This document shows, piece after piece, positions 1 through 8,108 of a stretch of 64,000 nucleotides of DNA. A model generated the notes under the pieces. It did no database searches and was not told where the DNA came from. It saw only the letters and a list, made by a program, of their open reading frames with translations. Position 1 is the first letter of the stretch, and each line of letters begins with the position of its first letter. Both the position numbers and the translations under genes were made by a program. The stretch covers positions 62,001-126,000 of the forward strand of contig NZ_JAFBDQ010000007.1 of the NCBI RefSeq assembly GCF_016908315.1, given 5' to 3'. The stretch is from Halanaerobacter jeridensis. GTDB taxonomy: Bacteria > Bacillota > Halanaerobiia > Halobacteroidales > Halobacteroidaceae.

Positions 1-54
1 TAGCTGTAATATTAATTATACTTTTATTAGAAAGTTGAAGTGGGGGGTGAGCAA

Positions 55-1386
55 ATGCAATTACAACAGAATTTAGCTCCACAGCAGAAACAAGAACAAG
101 TTCAAAAACAGAAATTAGTTATGACCCCGAAATTGAGACAATCGATTGGGTTATTACAATTATCTACTTTAGATTTACAAGATTATATAAATGATAAGCT
201 AATGGATAACCCATTATTAGAATTAGAAGAAGAATATAGTTCTACAGATAATGAGAGCTATAATTCTCAGAATGATGATTATAATTATGAAAATTTTGTA
301 GCTGAAAAATTGAGTTTAAATGATTTTTTACTGCAGCAGTTACATTTAATAACTGCTAATAAGCGAGAAGAAAAAATTGGAGAACAGATCATTGGTAGTT
401 TGGATGAGTATGGTTTTTTTAATGATCTAGAGGTAGTAAGCCAAGACTTAGGTGTAGAAAAAGAGGAAGTAAAAAAAGTTTTGGAAAAAATAAAAGAGAT
501 AGCTCCAACTGGAATTGCTACTTCAGGATTTAAAGAAGCATTGATAGCTGAACTAAAGAAATATAGTGATAATTATAGTGCAGAAAAGATCGAGTTAGCT
601 GAAAAAATAATTCAAGATCATTTAGAAGATTTGAAAAATAATAAAATTAAAAAAATAGCTAAGTCACTTAAAGTTAAGCCATTAGTAATTCAAGAATTAG
701 GAGATTTAATTAATGTTTTAAATCCTATTCCAAGATCAAAATATAATGATGAAGCTGCTAGTAATTATTTACAGCCTGATATTATCGTAGAAGAACATGC
801 TAATAACTACGATATAGTTATGACTGAAGAAAGTTTCCCTACTCTTAGGATTAATGCTAAATATAAAAGATTATTAAAAGAGCGCGAAACTAAAGAAATA
901 CAAGATTACTTAGCAGAAAAATTAGATTCTGCTTTATGGTTGATTAAAAGTATTGAACAGCGAAGAAGAACAATTTATAGTATAGTAGAAGAAATTATAG
1001 AACAGCAGGCTGAATTTTTTCAGTCAGGGATTAAAAAAATACAGCCTTTATCAATGGCGGAAGTTGCAGAGGAAATAGACAAGCATGAATCAACAGTCAG
1101 TCGAGCCACTGATAATAAAAATATACAAACTGATTATGGGATATTCCCTTTGAAATTCTTCTTTAGTGAAGGAATTAAATGTGGAAATCGGGAAGTTTCA
1201 GTCACTAGTATTAAGGAGTATTTAAAAGATATCATTAAAAATGAAGATAAAAAGCAACCTTTAAGTGATAGTAAATTAGCTAAGAAATTAAAAGAATGTG
1301 GTATATCAATATCTCGTCGTACAGTTGCTAAATACAGAAAAGAATTAAAAATCCCTTCTTCTAGAAAGAGAAAGAGATATAATTAA
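55..1386 (+). CDS. rpoN: RNA polymerase sigma-54 factor RpoN
   Basis: Sigma-54 directs RNA polymerase to -24/-12 promoters and needs an AAA+ activator to open them. The N-terminus is glutamine- and leucine-rich (region I, with LRQSIGLLQLS), followed by the core-binding region. The RpoN box SRRTVAKYR lies near residues 420-428, just before the basic C-terminus. About 443 residues is normal for the family. An in-frame GTG exists at 40, but the GGGGGTGAG ribosome site at 43-51 points to ATG 55. Two sigma-54 promoters and a sigma-54 activator lie within the next 15 kb, so factor, activator and targets are linked. Confidence 0.96.
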   Translation: MQLQQNLAPQQKQEQVQKQKLVMTPKLRQSIGLLQLSTLDLQDYINDKLMDNPLLELEEEYSSTDNESYNSQNDDYNYENFVAEKLSLNDFLLQQLHLITANKREEKIGEQIIGSLDEYGFFNDLEVVSQDLGVEKEEVKKVLEKIKEIAPTGIATSGFKEALIAELKKYSDNYSAEKIELAEKIIQDHLEDLKNNKIKKIAKSLKVKPLVIQELGDLINVLNPIPRSKYNDEAASNYLQPDIIVEEHANNYDIVMTEESFPTLRINAKYKRLLKERETKEIQDYLAEKLDSALWLIKSIEQRRRTIYSIVEEIIEQQAEFFQSGIKKIQPLSMAEVAEEIDKHESTVSRATDNKNIQTDYGIFPLKFFFSEGIKCGNREVSVTSIKEYLKDIIKNEDKKQPLSDSKLAKKLKECGISISRRTVAKYRKELKIPSSRKRKRYN

Positions 1387-1391
1387 CCCTT

Positions 1392-1442
1392 TGTAGTATT
1401 CTATCTACACTTCGGTGTTAAAAATGTATATTTTAGACTACA
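1392..1442. promoter_or_regulatory. Candidate upstream activator sites for the sigma-54 promoter at 1637
   Basis: TGTAG-N8-CTACA occupies 1392-1409. It runs into CTACACTTCGGTGTTA (1405-1420), and a further CTACAT half-site lies at 1438. The same TGTAG-N8-CTACA palindrome occurs at 5993-6010 before the second sigma-54 promoter. Its centre is about 238 bp upstream of the -24 GG, a usual enhancer distance for sigma-54 activators. The assignment to the activator encoded at 13812 is inference. Confidence 0.55.
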
Positions 1443-1532
1443 TTTAAATTATAAGTGGATATAACTTAAATTATTATTTTAAAAGTAGAAAAAAATCAAA
1501 AAAGATTTCAATCATTAAATTCAATTTTAAGA

Positions 1533-1615
1533 TCCCTTAATTATAAGGGATAAAGAGGATGATTGAGTCAAATAAGTAGTTATAATGGCCCCTTAAAAGT
1601 AGGGGTTATAATTAT
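1533..1615 (+). terminator. Two small hairpins after rpoN
   Basis: A near-palindrome TCCCTTAATTATAAGGGA lies at 1533-1550. CCCCT-N7-AGGGG lies at 1589-1605 and is followed by an AT-rich stretch with a T run. The second could be a weak rpoN terminator. The rest of the 365-bp gap holds only the activator sites and the sigma-54 promoter. Confidence 0.4.
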
Positions 1616-1636
1616 TTTTTGGGGATATAAAGTACT

Positions 1637-1653
1637 TTGGTATGATACTTGCA
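1637..1653 (+). promoter_or_regulatory. Sigma-54 (-24/-12) promoter upstream of coaD
   Basis: The sequence TTGGTATGATACTTGCA has GG at 1639-1640 and GC at 1651-1652, with exactly 10 bases between them. This fits the TGGCAC-N5-TTGCA consensus well. No other promoter is evident between rpoN and coaD, and no clear terminator separates coaD, maoC, acd, etfB and etfA, so this promoter probably drives all five. Confidence 0.8.
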
Positions 1654-1751
1654 TTATTATATAAGTGAAAATAATAACAAATTATTTTAGTAATACACAT
1701 TTTGCTATGATACATGATGAATGAGTTTTTATCAAGGGGAGGAGATGGAAA

Positions 1752-2264
1752 ATGGAAAGAGCAGTCTATCCTGGGACTTTTGATCCAATCACTAATGGTC
1801 ATTTAGATATAATAGAGAGGGCAGGGAAATTTGTAGATGAGTTGATAATTGCTGTCTGTGTAAATACCAATAAAAAGCCTTTATTTAAAATTCAAAAACG
1901 GGCTGCAATGGTTAAAGAAAATGTAGATTTAGATAATGTAAAGGTAAAAATCTGTCGCGGTCTATTAACTGATTTTTTAAAAGAAGAAAATGCCAAATTG
2001 ATTATTAGGGGTTTACGTGCTATATCTGATTTTGAAGATGAGTTTCAAATGGCCTTAATGAATAAAAAGTTAGACCCTGAGATAGAAACTCTTATGCTAG
2101 TTTCTAAACCAAAATATAATTATTTAAGCTCTAGTTTGATGAAAGAAATATCAGAGTTTGATGGTTGTGTCAAAGGTTTAGTTCCTGAAAATGTGAGACA
2201 AGAATTACAAGATAAACAAATTAATCCAAGGGGGAATTCAAATGGAGAGAGGAAGTACAATTAA
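1752..2264 (+). CDS. coaD: Phosphopantetheine adenylyltransferase (CoaD)
   Basis: Catalyses the fourth step of coenzyme A synthesis: phosphopantetheine + ATP gives dephospho-CoA. The nucleotidyltransferase motif TNGH is at residues 14-17 inside GTFDPITNGH, and the second ATP-binding motif SSSLMKE lies near residue 125. At 170 residues it is a little longer than usual, because the C-terminal tail overlaps maoC by 23 bp. The start has a good GGGGAGGAG site. The placement is unusual: coaD is the first gene behind a sigma-54 promoter and is translationally linked to acyl-CoA enzymes, so CoA supply may be co-induced with acyl-CoA flux (inference). Confidence 0.95.
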   Translation: MERAVYPGTFDPITNGHLDIIERAGKFVDELIIAVCVNTNKKPLFKIQKRAAMVKENVDLDNVKVKICRGLLTDFLKEENAKLIIRGLRAISDFEDEFQMALMNKKLDPEIETLMLVSKPKYNYLSSSLMKEISEFDGCVKGLVPENVRQELQDKQINPRGNSNGERKYN

Positions 2265-2664
2265 AGAATTAGAGGTAGGTCAGCAGGCTAGTTTTTCTAA
2301 AACTATCACTGAAGCTGATGTGGTGAATTATGCTGGTACGACAGGAGATTTTAACCCGGCTCATGTAAACGAAGAGTTTGCTAAAGACACAATGTTTAAA
2401 GGTAGAATTGCTCATGGGATGTTGGGAGCAGGTTTGATTTCTGCTGTCTTAGGTACTAAATTACCAGGACCAGGAGCAATCTATATTTCTCAAGATTTAA
2501 GTTTTAGGGCTCCAGTTAATTTTGGAGATACAGTTACAGCTACAGTAGAAGTTGTAGATAAAAATGAAGAGAAGAATCGGGTAGTAATGAAAACAGTTTG
2601 TACTAATCAAGATGATAAAGAGATTATTGTTGGAGAAGCTGTTTTGATGCCACCTAAAGAATAA
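2242..2664 (+). CDS. MaoC-family (R)-specific enoyl-CoA hydratase
   Basis: A hot-dog fold MaoC/PhaJ-like protein of 140 residues. The catalytic dyad is visible as Asp36 and His41 in GDFNPAHVNEEF, the signature of (R)-specific hydratases that interconvert crotonyl-CoA and (R)-3-hydroxybutyryl-CoA. It begins inside the end of coaD with its own AGGGGGA site, suggesting coupled translation. Its neighbours are an acyl-CoA dehydrogenase and both electron-transfer flavoprotein subunits. Because the (S)-specific hbd gene nearby is broken, this enzyme together with the SDR at 9517 could carry the C4 pathway with (R) stereochemistry. The exact substrate is not provable here. Confidence 0.88.
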   Translation: MERGSTIKELEVGQQASFSKTITEADVVNYAGTTGDFNPAHVNEEFAKDTMFKGRIAHGMLGAGLISAVLGTKLPGPGAIYISQDLSFRAPVNFGDTVTATVEVVDKNEEKNRVVMKTVCTNQDDKEIIVGEAVLMPPKE

Positions 2665-2694
2665 ATAGATTATTACTAAAAAGGAGGATTAGAA

Positions 2695-3834
2695 ATGGAT
2701 TTTGAATTAACAGATCAACAAAAGATGATTAAGAAAGTGGTTAGTGATTTTGCAGAGAAAGAAGTAGAACCAATTGCTGCTGAGATTGATGAGACTTGTG
2801 AATTTCCTTACGAGAATGTAGAGAAGATGGGTGAAGCTCATATGTTAGGGATTCCAGTACCTCAAGAATATGGTGGCGCTGGAGCTGATACATTAAGTTA
2901 TGCGATTACAGTTGAAGAACTATCAAAAGCATGTGGAACTCATGGTATCATTTGTTCCGCTCATACGTCCTTAGCTTGTGATCCATTAGTGAAATATGGC
3001 ACAAAAGAACAGAAAGAAAAGTATTTAAAGCCATTAGCTAAAGGAGAATTACTGGGGGCTTATGCTTTAACTGAACCTAATGCTGGTACAGATGCTGCTA
3101 GTCAAAAGACAACTGCTAAATTAGATGGTGATGAATATGTGTTAAATGGGAACAAAATATTTATTACTAATGCAGGTGCAGCTGATGTATTTATTGTATT
3201 TGCAATGACTGATAAAAGTAAAGGAACAAGAGGAATTAGTGGTTTCATAGTGGAAGCTGATACACCTGGATTTACTCTAGGTAAAAAAGAGGATAAGATG
3301 GGAATTAATGCTTCAGATACGAGAGAACTTATTTTTGATGACTGCCGGGTACCGAAAGAAAATTTACTAGGTGAAGAAGGTAAAGGCTTTAAGATTGCAA
3401 TGGGTACTTTAGATGGTGGAAGAATTGGAGTTGCTGCCCAAGCTTTAGGAATTGCCCAAAGAGCTTTAGATGAAACTGTACAATATGTTAAAGAAAGAGA
3501 ACAGTTTAATCGAGCAATTAGTAAGTTCCAAAATACTCAATTTAAAATAGCTGAAATGGAAACCAAAATTCAAGCGGCTAGAAGTTTGGTTTATCAAGCA
3601 GCTTTTGCTAAAGACCAAGGTGGAAGCTTTTCTAAAGAGGCAGCAATGGCTAAGTATTATGCTTCTGATGTAGCAATGGAAGTAACTAGAGAAGCTATTC
3701 AACTGCATGGTGGATATGGATATATGAAAGAATATCCAATCGAGAGATTATTTAGAGATGCTAAGATTACAGAGATTTATGAAGGAACTACTGAAGTACA
3801 AAAGATGGTTATTGGTGGGTCATTATTAAGATAA
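2695..3834 (+). CDS. Short-chain (butyryl-type) acyl-CoA dehydrogenase
   Basis: A FAD flavoenzyme interconverting acyl-CoA and 2-enoyl-CoA with Etf as electron partner. The 379 residues cover the full three-domain family length. The signatures GAYALTEPNAGTDA and RDAKITEIYEGT are present, and the likely catalytic glutamate is in YEGT near residue 363. It has an AAGGAGG ribosome site and lies between maoC and etfB. The neighbourhood matches butyryl-CoA dehydrogenase/Etf complexes of anaerobic Firmicutes. Whether it runs toward butyrate or oxidises butyryl-CoA is not visible. Confidence 0.93.
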   Translation: MDFELTDQQKMIKKVVSDFAEKEVEPIAAEIDETCEFPYENVEKMGEAHMLGIPVPQEYGGAGADTLSYAITVEELSKACGTHGIICSAHTSLACDPLVKYGTKEQKEKYLKPLAKGELLGAYALTEPNAGTDAASQKTTAKLDGDEYVLNGNKIFITNAGAADVFIVFAMTDKSKGTRGISGFIVEADTPGFTLGKKEDKMGINASDTRELIFDDCRVPKENLLGEEGKGFKIAMGTLDGGRIGVAAQALGIAQRALDETVQYVKEREQFNRAISKFQNTQFKIAEMETKIQAARSLVYQAAFAKDQGGSFSKEAAMAKYYASDVAMEVTREAIQLHGGYGYMKEYPIERLFRDAKITEIYEGTTEVQKMVIGGSLLR

Positions 3835-3857
3835 AAGATCTAAAGGGGGTAAATGAA

Positions 3858-4655
3858 ATGGATATTGTAGTATGTGTTAAACAAGTTCCGGATACAAATG
3901 AAGTTAAGATAGATCCAGAAGAAGGTACATTAATTCGAGAAGGTGTACCAAGTATTATAAATCCAGAAGATAAGAATGGTATTGAAGAGGCTTTAAAATT
4001 AAAAGAAGAATTTGGAGGAACAGTTACAGTACTTAGTATGGGTCCTCCGCAAGCAGAAAAGGCTCTTAAGGAAGCATTAGCTATGGGAGCAGATGAGGCT
4101 ATTTTGTTAAGTGATAAGGCTTTTGCAGGGTCTGATACTTTGGCAACTTCTTATATTTTAAGTTGTGCGATTGAACAATTAGATGATTTTGATATGATCT
4201 TTTGCGGTCGACAAGCGATTGATGGTGATACGGCGCAGGTTGGATCACAGATTGCAGAAAATTTAGGGATTCCCCAAGTTACTTATGTAGAAGATGTTAA
4301 AGTGGAAGACAATACAGTAGAGGTTAAACGGCGTTTAGAAGATGGATATAGTGTTCTTGAAACTTCTTTGCCAGTATTATTAACAGTGCTTGGAGAAGTT
4401 AATGAACCACGCTATCCTTCAATTAAAGGTATTGTAGATGCTCATAGTGGGGAAACAGAAGTTAAGAAATGGGGAGCTAATAAATTAGGTGATGTAGACC
4501 AGAGTAAATTTGGTTTAAGTGGCTCACCAACTCAAGTTCATGATACTTTTGTACCAACACATGAGAAAAAAGCTGAAATTTTATCTGGAACTCCAGAAGA
4601 AAAAGCGCATAAATTAATCGATAAATTAAAAGAAGAGAAAGTAGTTAGTAAATAA
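3858..4655 (+). CDS. etfB: Electron transfer flavoprotein beta subunit
   Basis: The small Etf subunit binds nucleotide and forms a heterodimer with EtfA. It begins MDIVVCVKQVPD and contains the family region FCGRQAIDGDTAQVG near residue 115. At 265 residues it is full length. The AAGGGGG site precedes ATG 3858. It follows the acyl-CoA dehydrogenase by 23 bp and precedes etfA, the order seen in bifurcating Bcd-EtfAB and related complexes. Confidence 0.95.
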   Translation: MDIVVCVKQVPDTNEVKIDPEEGTLIREGVPSIINPEDKNGIEEALKLKEEFGGTVTVLSMGPPQAEKALKEALAMGADEAILLSDKAFAGSDTLATSYILSCAIEQLDDFDMIFCGRQAIDGDTAQVGSQIAENLGIPQVTYVEDVKVEDNTVEVKRRLEDGYSVLETSLPVLLTVLGEVNEPRYPSIKGIVDAHSGETEVKKWGANKLGDVDQSKFGLSGSPTQVHDTFVPTHEKKAEILSGTPEEKAHKLIDKLKEEKVVSK

Positions 4656-4694
4656 CAAGTCTGAACATTTGAAATAACTGGAGGAGGTAGGCAA

Positions 4695-5939
4695 ATGTTA
4701 AAAATTGATAAGGAAACATGTACGGGTTGTGGGATTTGTGTTGATGAATGTCCTTATGACGCGCTAAGATTAAAAGATAATGTGGCTGTAGTTGATATGG
4801 ATAAATGTACTTTATGTGGAGTTTGTGTAGATGTCTGTCCAGTGGATGCAATTGAAATTGAGGCGGCTTCTTCACACGGGAAGATGAATTTAGATGAATA
4901 TGAAGGAGTTTGGGTTTTAGCAGAACAACGAGAAAATAAATTATTAGATGTATCAGCAGAATTAGTCAGTGAGGCTAGAAAATTAGCTGATAAATTGGAT
5001 GAAGATGTTTCAGCAGTGTTAGTAGGAGAAGATGTTAAGGATGAAGCTGAAGAATTGATTGCTTATGGTGCAGATCATGTTTATGTTATTGAAGATGAAG
5101 AGTTAAAAGATTATCGGACTGAGTCTTATGCTCATGTCATTTCTGAATTGATTGAGCATTATAAACCAGAAATTGTATTATTAGGTGCTACTCATAATGG
5201 TCGTGATTTAGGACCTAGATTATCTACTAGATTACAAACTGGTTTAACAGCTGACTGTACTCAGTTAGATATAGATGATGAAGAAGGTATTTTGCTGCAG
5301 ACAAGACCGGCTTTTGGTGGTAATTTAATGGCGACTATTATTTGTTCTAATCATCGACCACAGATGTCTACAGTGCGACCAGGAGTAATGGAAAAAGCAG
5401 AACCTGATTATGATAGAGTGGGAGATGTAACTGAAGTTCAAGCTGATTTAGGAGAAGAAACAGAATCAGAAGTAAAAAGAAAAATAGTAGAAATTAGTTC
5501 TCATTTGCATGATGCTGATATTTTTACTAAAATTAAAGACATTGTAAAAGAGGCTAGTGCTAGTGTTAACTTAGAAGATGCTGATATAATTGTTTCTGGT
5601 GGTCGTGGAGTAGGTAGCCCTGAAGGCTTTGCAGTGATTGAAGAATTAGCAGAGGTTTTAGGAGGCGAAGTTGGTGCTTCAAGAGCAGTAGTAGATGAAG
5701 GCTGGATTGACCAAGAACACCAAGTAGGTCAGACTGGTAAGAATGTGCAACCGCGATTGTATATAGCTTGTGGAATTTCTGGAGCTATTCAGCACCGGGC
5801 AGGAATGGAAACTTCTGATTATATTATAGCGATCAATACAGATGAAGAAGCAGATATATTCAATATTTGTGACTATGGTATTGTAGGAGACCTACATGAA
5901 ATAGTTCCATTATTGACTGAAGGATTTTCTCAAGAATAG
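4695..5939 (+). CDS. etfA: Electron transfer flavoprotein alpha subunit with N-terminal 2[4Fe-4S] domain
   Basis: Residues 1-60 carry two ferredoxin motifs (CTGCGICVDECP and CTLCGVCVDVCP). The Etf alpha domain follows, with a C-terminal FAD-binding half containing SGGRGVGSPEGF and QVGQTGKNVQP. The 414-residue length is explained by the added ferredoxin domain. Such fused EtfA proteins are known in anaerobes, for example the caffeyl-CoA reductase EtfA (CarE). The iron-sulfur clusters suggest electron exchange with ferredoxin, and hence possible flavin-based bifurcation or confurcation (inference). Confidence 0.94.
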   Translation: MLKIDKETCTGCGICVDECPYDALRLKDNVAVVDMDKCTLCGVCVDVCPVDAIEIEAASSHGKMNLDEYEGVWVLAEQRENKLLDVSAELVSEARKLADKLDEDVSAVLVGEDVKDEAEELIAYGADHVYVIEDEELKDYRTESYAHVISELIEHYKPEIVLLGATHNGRDLGPRLSTRLQTGLTADCTQLDIDDEEGILLQTRPAFGGNLMATIICSNHRPQMSTVRPGVMEKAEPDYDRVGDVTEVQADLGEETESEVKRKIVEISSHLHDADIFTKIKDIVKEASASVNLEDADIIVSGGRGVGSPEGFAVIEELAEVLGGEVGASRAVVDEGWIDQEHQVGQTGKNVQPRLYIACGISGAIQHRAGMETSDYIIAINTDEEADIFNICDYGIVGDLHEIVPLLTEGFSQE

Positions 5940-5950
5940 TAAATGATTAT

Positions 5951-5981
5951 AAGCTTGGCTGGAGTTATTTCAGCCAAGCTT
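5951..5981 (+). terminator. Hairpin after etfA
   Basis: AAGCTTGGCTG (5951-5961) and CAGCCAAGCTT (5971-5981) form a perfect 11-bp stem with a 9-nt loop, directly after the etfA stop. There is no long T run, so termination may be partial or factor-dependent. Confidence 0.6.
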
Positions 5982-5984
5982 GAT

Positions 5985-6018
5985 CTACACTATGTAGTTT
6001 TAACACTACACGATGTAG
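5985..6018. promoter_or_regulatory. Candidate upstream activator sites for the sigma-54 promoter at 6169
   Basis: Two near-identical palindromes, CTACACTATGTAG (5985-5997) and CTACACGATGTAG (6006-6018), sit 21 bp apart, two helical turns. Between them they form TGTAG-N8-CTACA (5993-6010), the arrangement also found at 1392-1409. Their centre is about 170 bp upstream of the -24 element. They look like tandem binding sites for a dimeric activator. Confidence 0.65.
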
Positions 6019-6168
6019 ATGATAATATACAAAAGTGTAAAAAATCTAATTTAAAGTAGTATTAAGTTGAATTAAAAAATTGGGAAAATAGTTTTTTAAA
6101 TCGAATAATCCCTGCTATAATAGGGAATAAGAAAAAAATATTAATTATTTTGTCAGAATATTTGTCTT

Positions 6169-6185
6169 TTGGCATGAAAGTTGCA
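6169..6185 (+). promoter_or_regulatory. Sigma-54 (-24/-12) promoter upstream of the CoA-transferase operon
   Basis: TTGGCATGAAAGTTGCA has GG at 6171-6172 and GC at 6183-6184 with 10 bases between them, very close to consensus. Transcription from about 6196 would give a leader of about 308 nt before the gene at 6504. That leader is poor in G and rich in C, T and A. It holds no ORF of note and only one short start-stop (ATG 6421, five codons). Confidence 0.88.
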
Positions 6186-6503
6186 TTATTATTTTAGTGG
6201 AAGATAGCTATCCTATAATAACTTTTCTATAATCTAGCTATCCACACTTATATAACCTACATAATTTTATAACCTTCATAAAGTTTCATAATTCTTTCTT
6301 TTACATTCATGCATTATATTATAATTTCCAATAATTTGTGATAAGCCTATAATAAAACTAATTTTCCCAACACAATTAAACTATATCAACATAAGAACAT
6401 AAGTTTCTGGAATTTGTTGGATGAGGAGGGGTAAGTAAATCGAGAAAAAATTTCAGAATATTTTTAATATTAAAAAAACAATACTCTAACAGGGGGTTAG
6501 AAT

Positions 6504-8081
6504 ATGGCAAAAGATAAAGTTTTTGAACTAGAAGAAGCACTAGAACTGATTGAAGATGAGATGACTATTGCTACGGGAGGTTTCGTTGGTTTTGGCCATC
6601 CTGAGCAGTTGACTGCAGGATTAGAAGATAAATTTTTAGAAACAGGTGCACCGCAAGATCTAACTTTAGTTTATGCAGCAGGACAAGGTGATGGGCAGGA
6701 TCGGGGTTTGAATCATTTGGCTCATGAAGATCTACTTAAACGTGTTGTTGGTGGACATTGGGGTTTAGCTCCTAAATTAGGTAAGTTAGCAAATGAAAAT
6801 AAGATTGAAGCTTATAATCTGCCGCAGGGTGTTATTAGTCATATGTTTAGAGATACTGCAGCAGATAGACCAGGAACTATTACTAATGTTGGATTGAAAA
6901 CTCTAGCTGACCCAAGAGTGCAGGGTGGAAAATTAAATGATGTTACGGATGAAGATATAGTTGATTTAATGGAAATTGACGGAGAAGAATACTTAAAGTA
7001 TAATACTTTCCCAATTGATATTGCTTTAATTAGAGGTACTACTGCTGATGAAAAAGGAAATATTTCTATGGAAAAGGAAGCTATGCCGTTAGAAACTCTT
7101 CCTTTAGCTCAAGCAGTTAAGAACTCAGGTGGAAAAGTAATTGTGCAAGTAGAAAGAGTAGCTGAAGCGGGAAGTCTGGACCCTAAATCAGTTACAGTAC
7201 CAGGAATTTTAGTTGATGCAGTAGTCGTTAATGATGACCCAGAACAACATATGCAGTCCTTTGCTGAACAATATAATCCAGCTTATACTGGAGAAACTAG
7301 AGTACCATTAGGTTCTTTAGAACCGTTAGAATTAAATGAACGGAAAGTAATTGCTCGACGAGCAGCAATGGAATTAGTACCGGATGCTATTGTTAATCTA
7401 GGAATCGGAATGCCCGAAGGAGTTGCTTCTGTAGCTTCAGAAGAAGATGCTAGTGATGAAATGAATTTAACTGTAGAGGCTGGTCCAATCGGCGGAATTC
7501 CAGCTGGCGGTTTGAGTTTTGGAGCATCTACTAATCCGGAAGCAATAGTTGACCAACCTTATCAGTTTGACTTTTATGATGGCGGCGGTTTAGATGTAGC
7601 GTTTTTAGGATTAGCTCAAGCAGATAAAATTGGTAATGTGAATGTCAGTAAGTTTGGCCCTAAGATTGCTGGTGTAGGTGGATTTGTTAATATTACTCAA
7701 AATGCTAAAAAGGTAGTTTATTGTGGTACCTTTACAGCTAGCGGTTTAGAGGTTGAAGTTGAAGGTGGAGAATTAAATATTGCTAATGAAGGCGATATAA
7801 ATAAATTCTTAGATGAGGTTGAACAGATATCATTTAGTGGTGAATATGCTGTAGAAAAAGGTCAAGAAGTACTTTATATTACTGAAAGAGCTGTATTTGA
7901 ATTAGCTGATGAAGGTCTTGTTCTGAAAGAAATTGCACCAGGGGTTGACCTAGAAGAAGATATTATTGATCAGATGGGATTTGAACCAACTATCGCAGAT
8001 GATCTACAAGAGATGGACCAAAGAATATTTACTAAAGGATTAATGGATCTAGAATCAGATATTGAATTAAATAGACAATAA
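6504..8081 (+). CDS. Fused-subunit family I CoA-transferase (propionate/acetate/acetoacetate type)
   Basis: Transfers CoA between short-chain acids via a glutamyl-CoA intermediate. The single 525-residue chain carries both alpha-like and beta-like halves, as in Pct/YdiF enzymes. The likely catalytic glutamate is Glu325 in [10 protein letters not shown], and the glycine-rich [11 protein letters not shown] loop is near residue 28. It has a CAGGGGG ribosome site. It precedes a GntP-family permease, a reductase and thiolases, an order resembling E. coli atoDAEB, which is also sigma-54 controlled. The likely role is activating an imported C4 acid. The exact acid is unknown. Confidence 0.9.
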   Translation: MAKDKVFELEEALELIEDEMTIATGGFVGFGHPEQLTAGLEDKFLETGAPQDLTLVYAAGQGDGQDRGLNHLAHEDLLKRVVGGHWGLAPKLGKLANENKIEAYNLPQGVISHMFRDTAADRPGTITNVGLKTLADPRVQGGKLNDVTDEDIVDLMEIDGEEYLKYNTFPIDIALIRGTTADEKGNISMEKEAMPLETLPLAQAVKNSGGKVIVQVERVAEAGSLDPKSVTVPGILVDAVVVNDDPEQHMQSFAEQYNPAYTGETRVPLGSLEPLELNERKVIARRAAMELVPDAIVNLGIGMPEGVASVASEEDASDEMNLTVEAGPIGGIPAGGLSFGASTNPEAIVDQPYQFDFYDGGGLDVAFLGLAQADKIGNVNVSKFGPKIAGVGGFVNITQNAKKVVYCGTFTASGLEVEVEGGELNIANEGDINKFLDEVEQISFSGEYAVEKGQEVLYITERAVFELADEGLVLKEIAPGVDLEEDIIDQMGFEPTIADDLQEMDQRIFTKGLMDLESDIELNRQ

Positions 8082-8108
8082 ATATAAAAAAACTTAGGAG
8101 GGGAAAAT

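Noticed and set aside
4695-5939. Frameshift or chimera joining a ferredoxin to EtfA
   Set aside because: EtfA proteins with an N-terminal 2[4Fe-4S] domain are a known natural architecture, and the frame is continuous with a single ribosome site.
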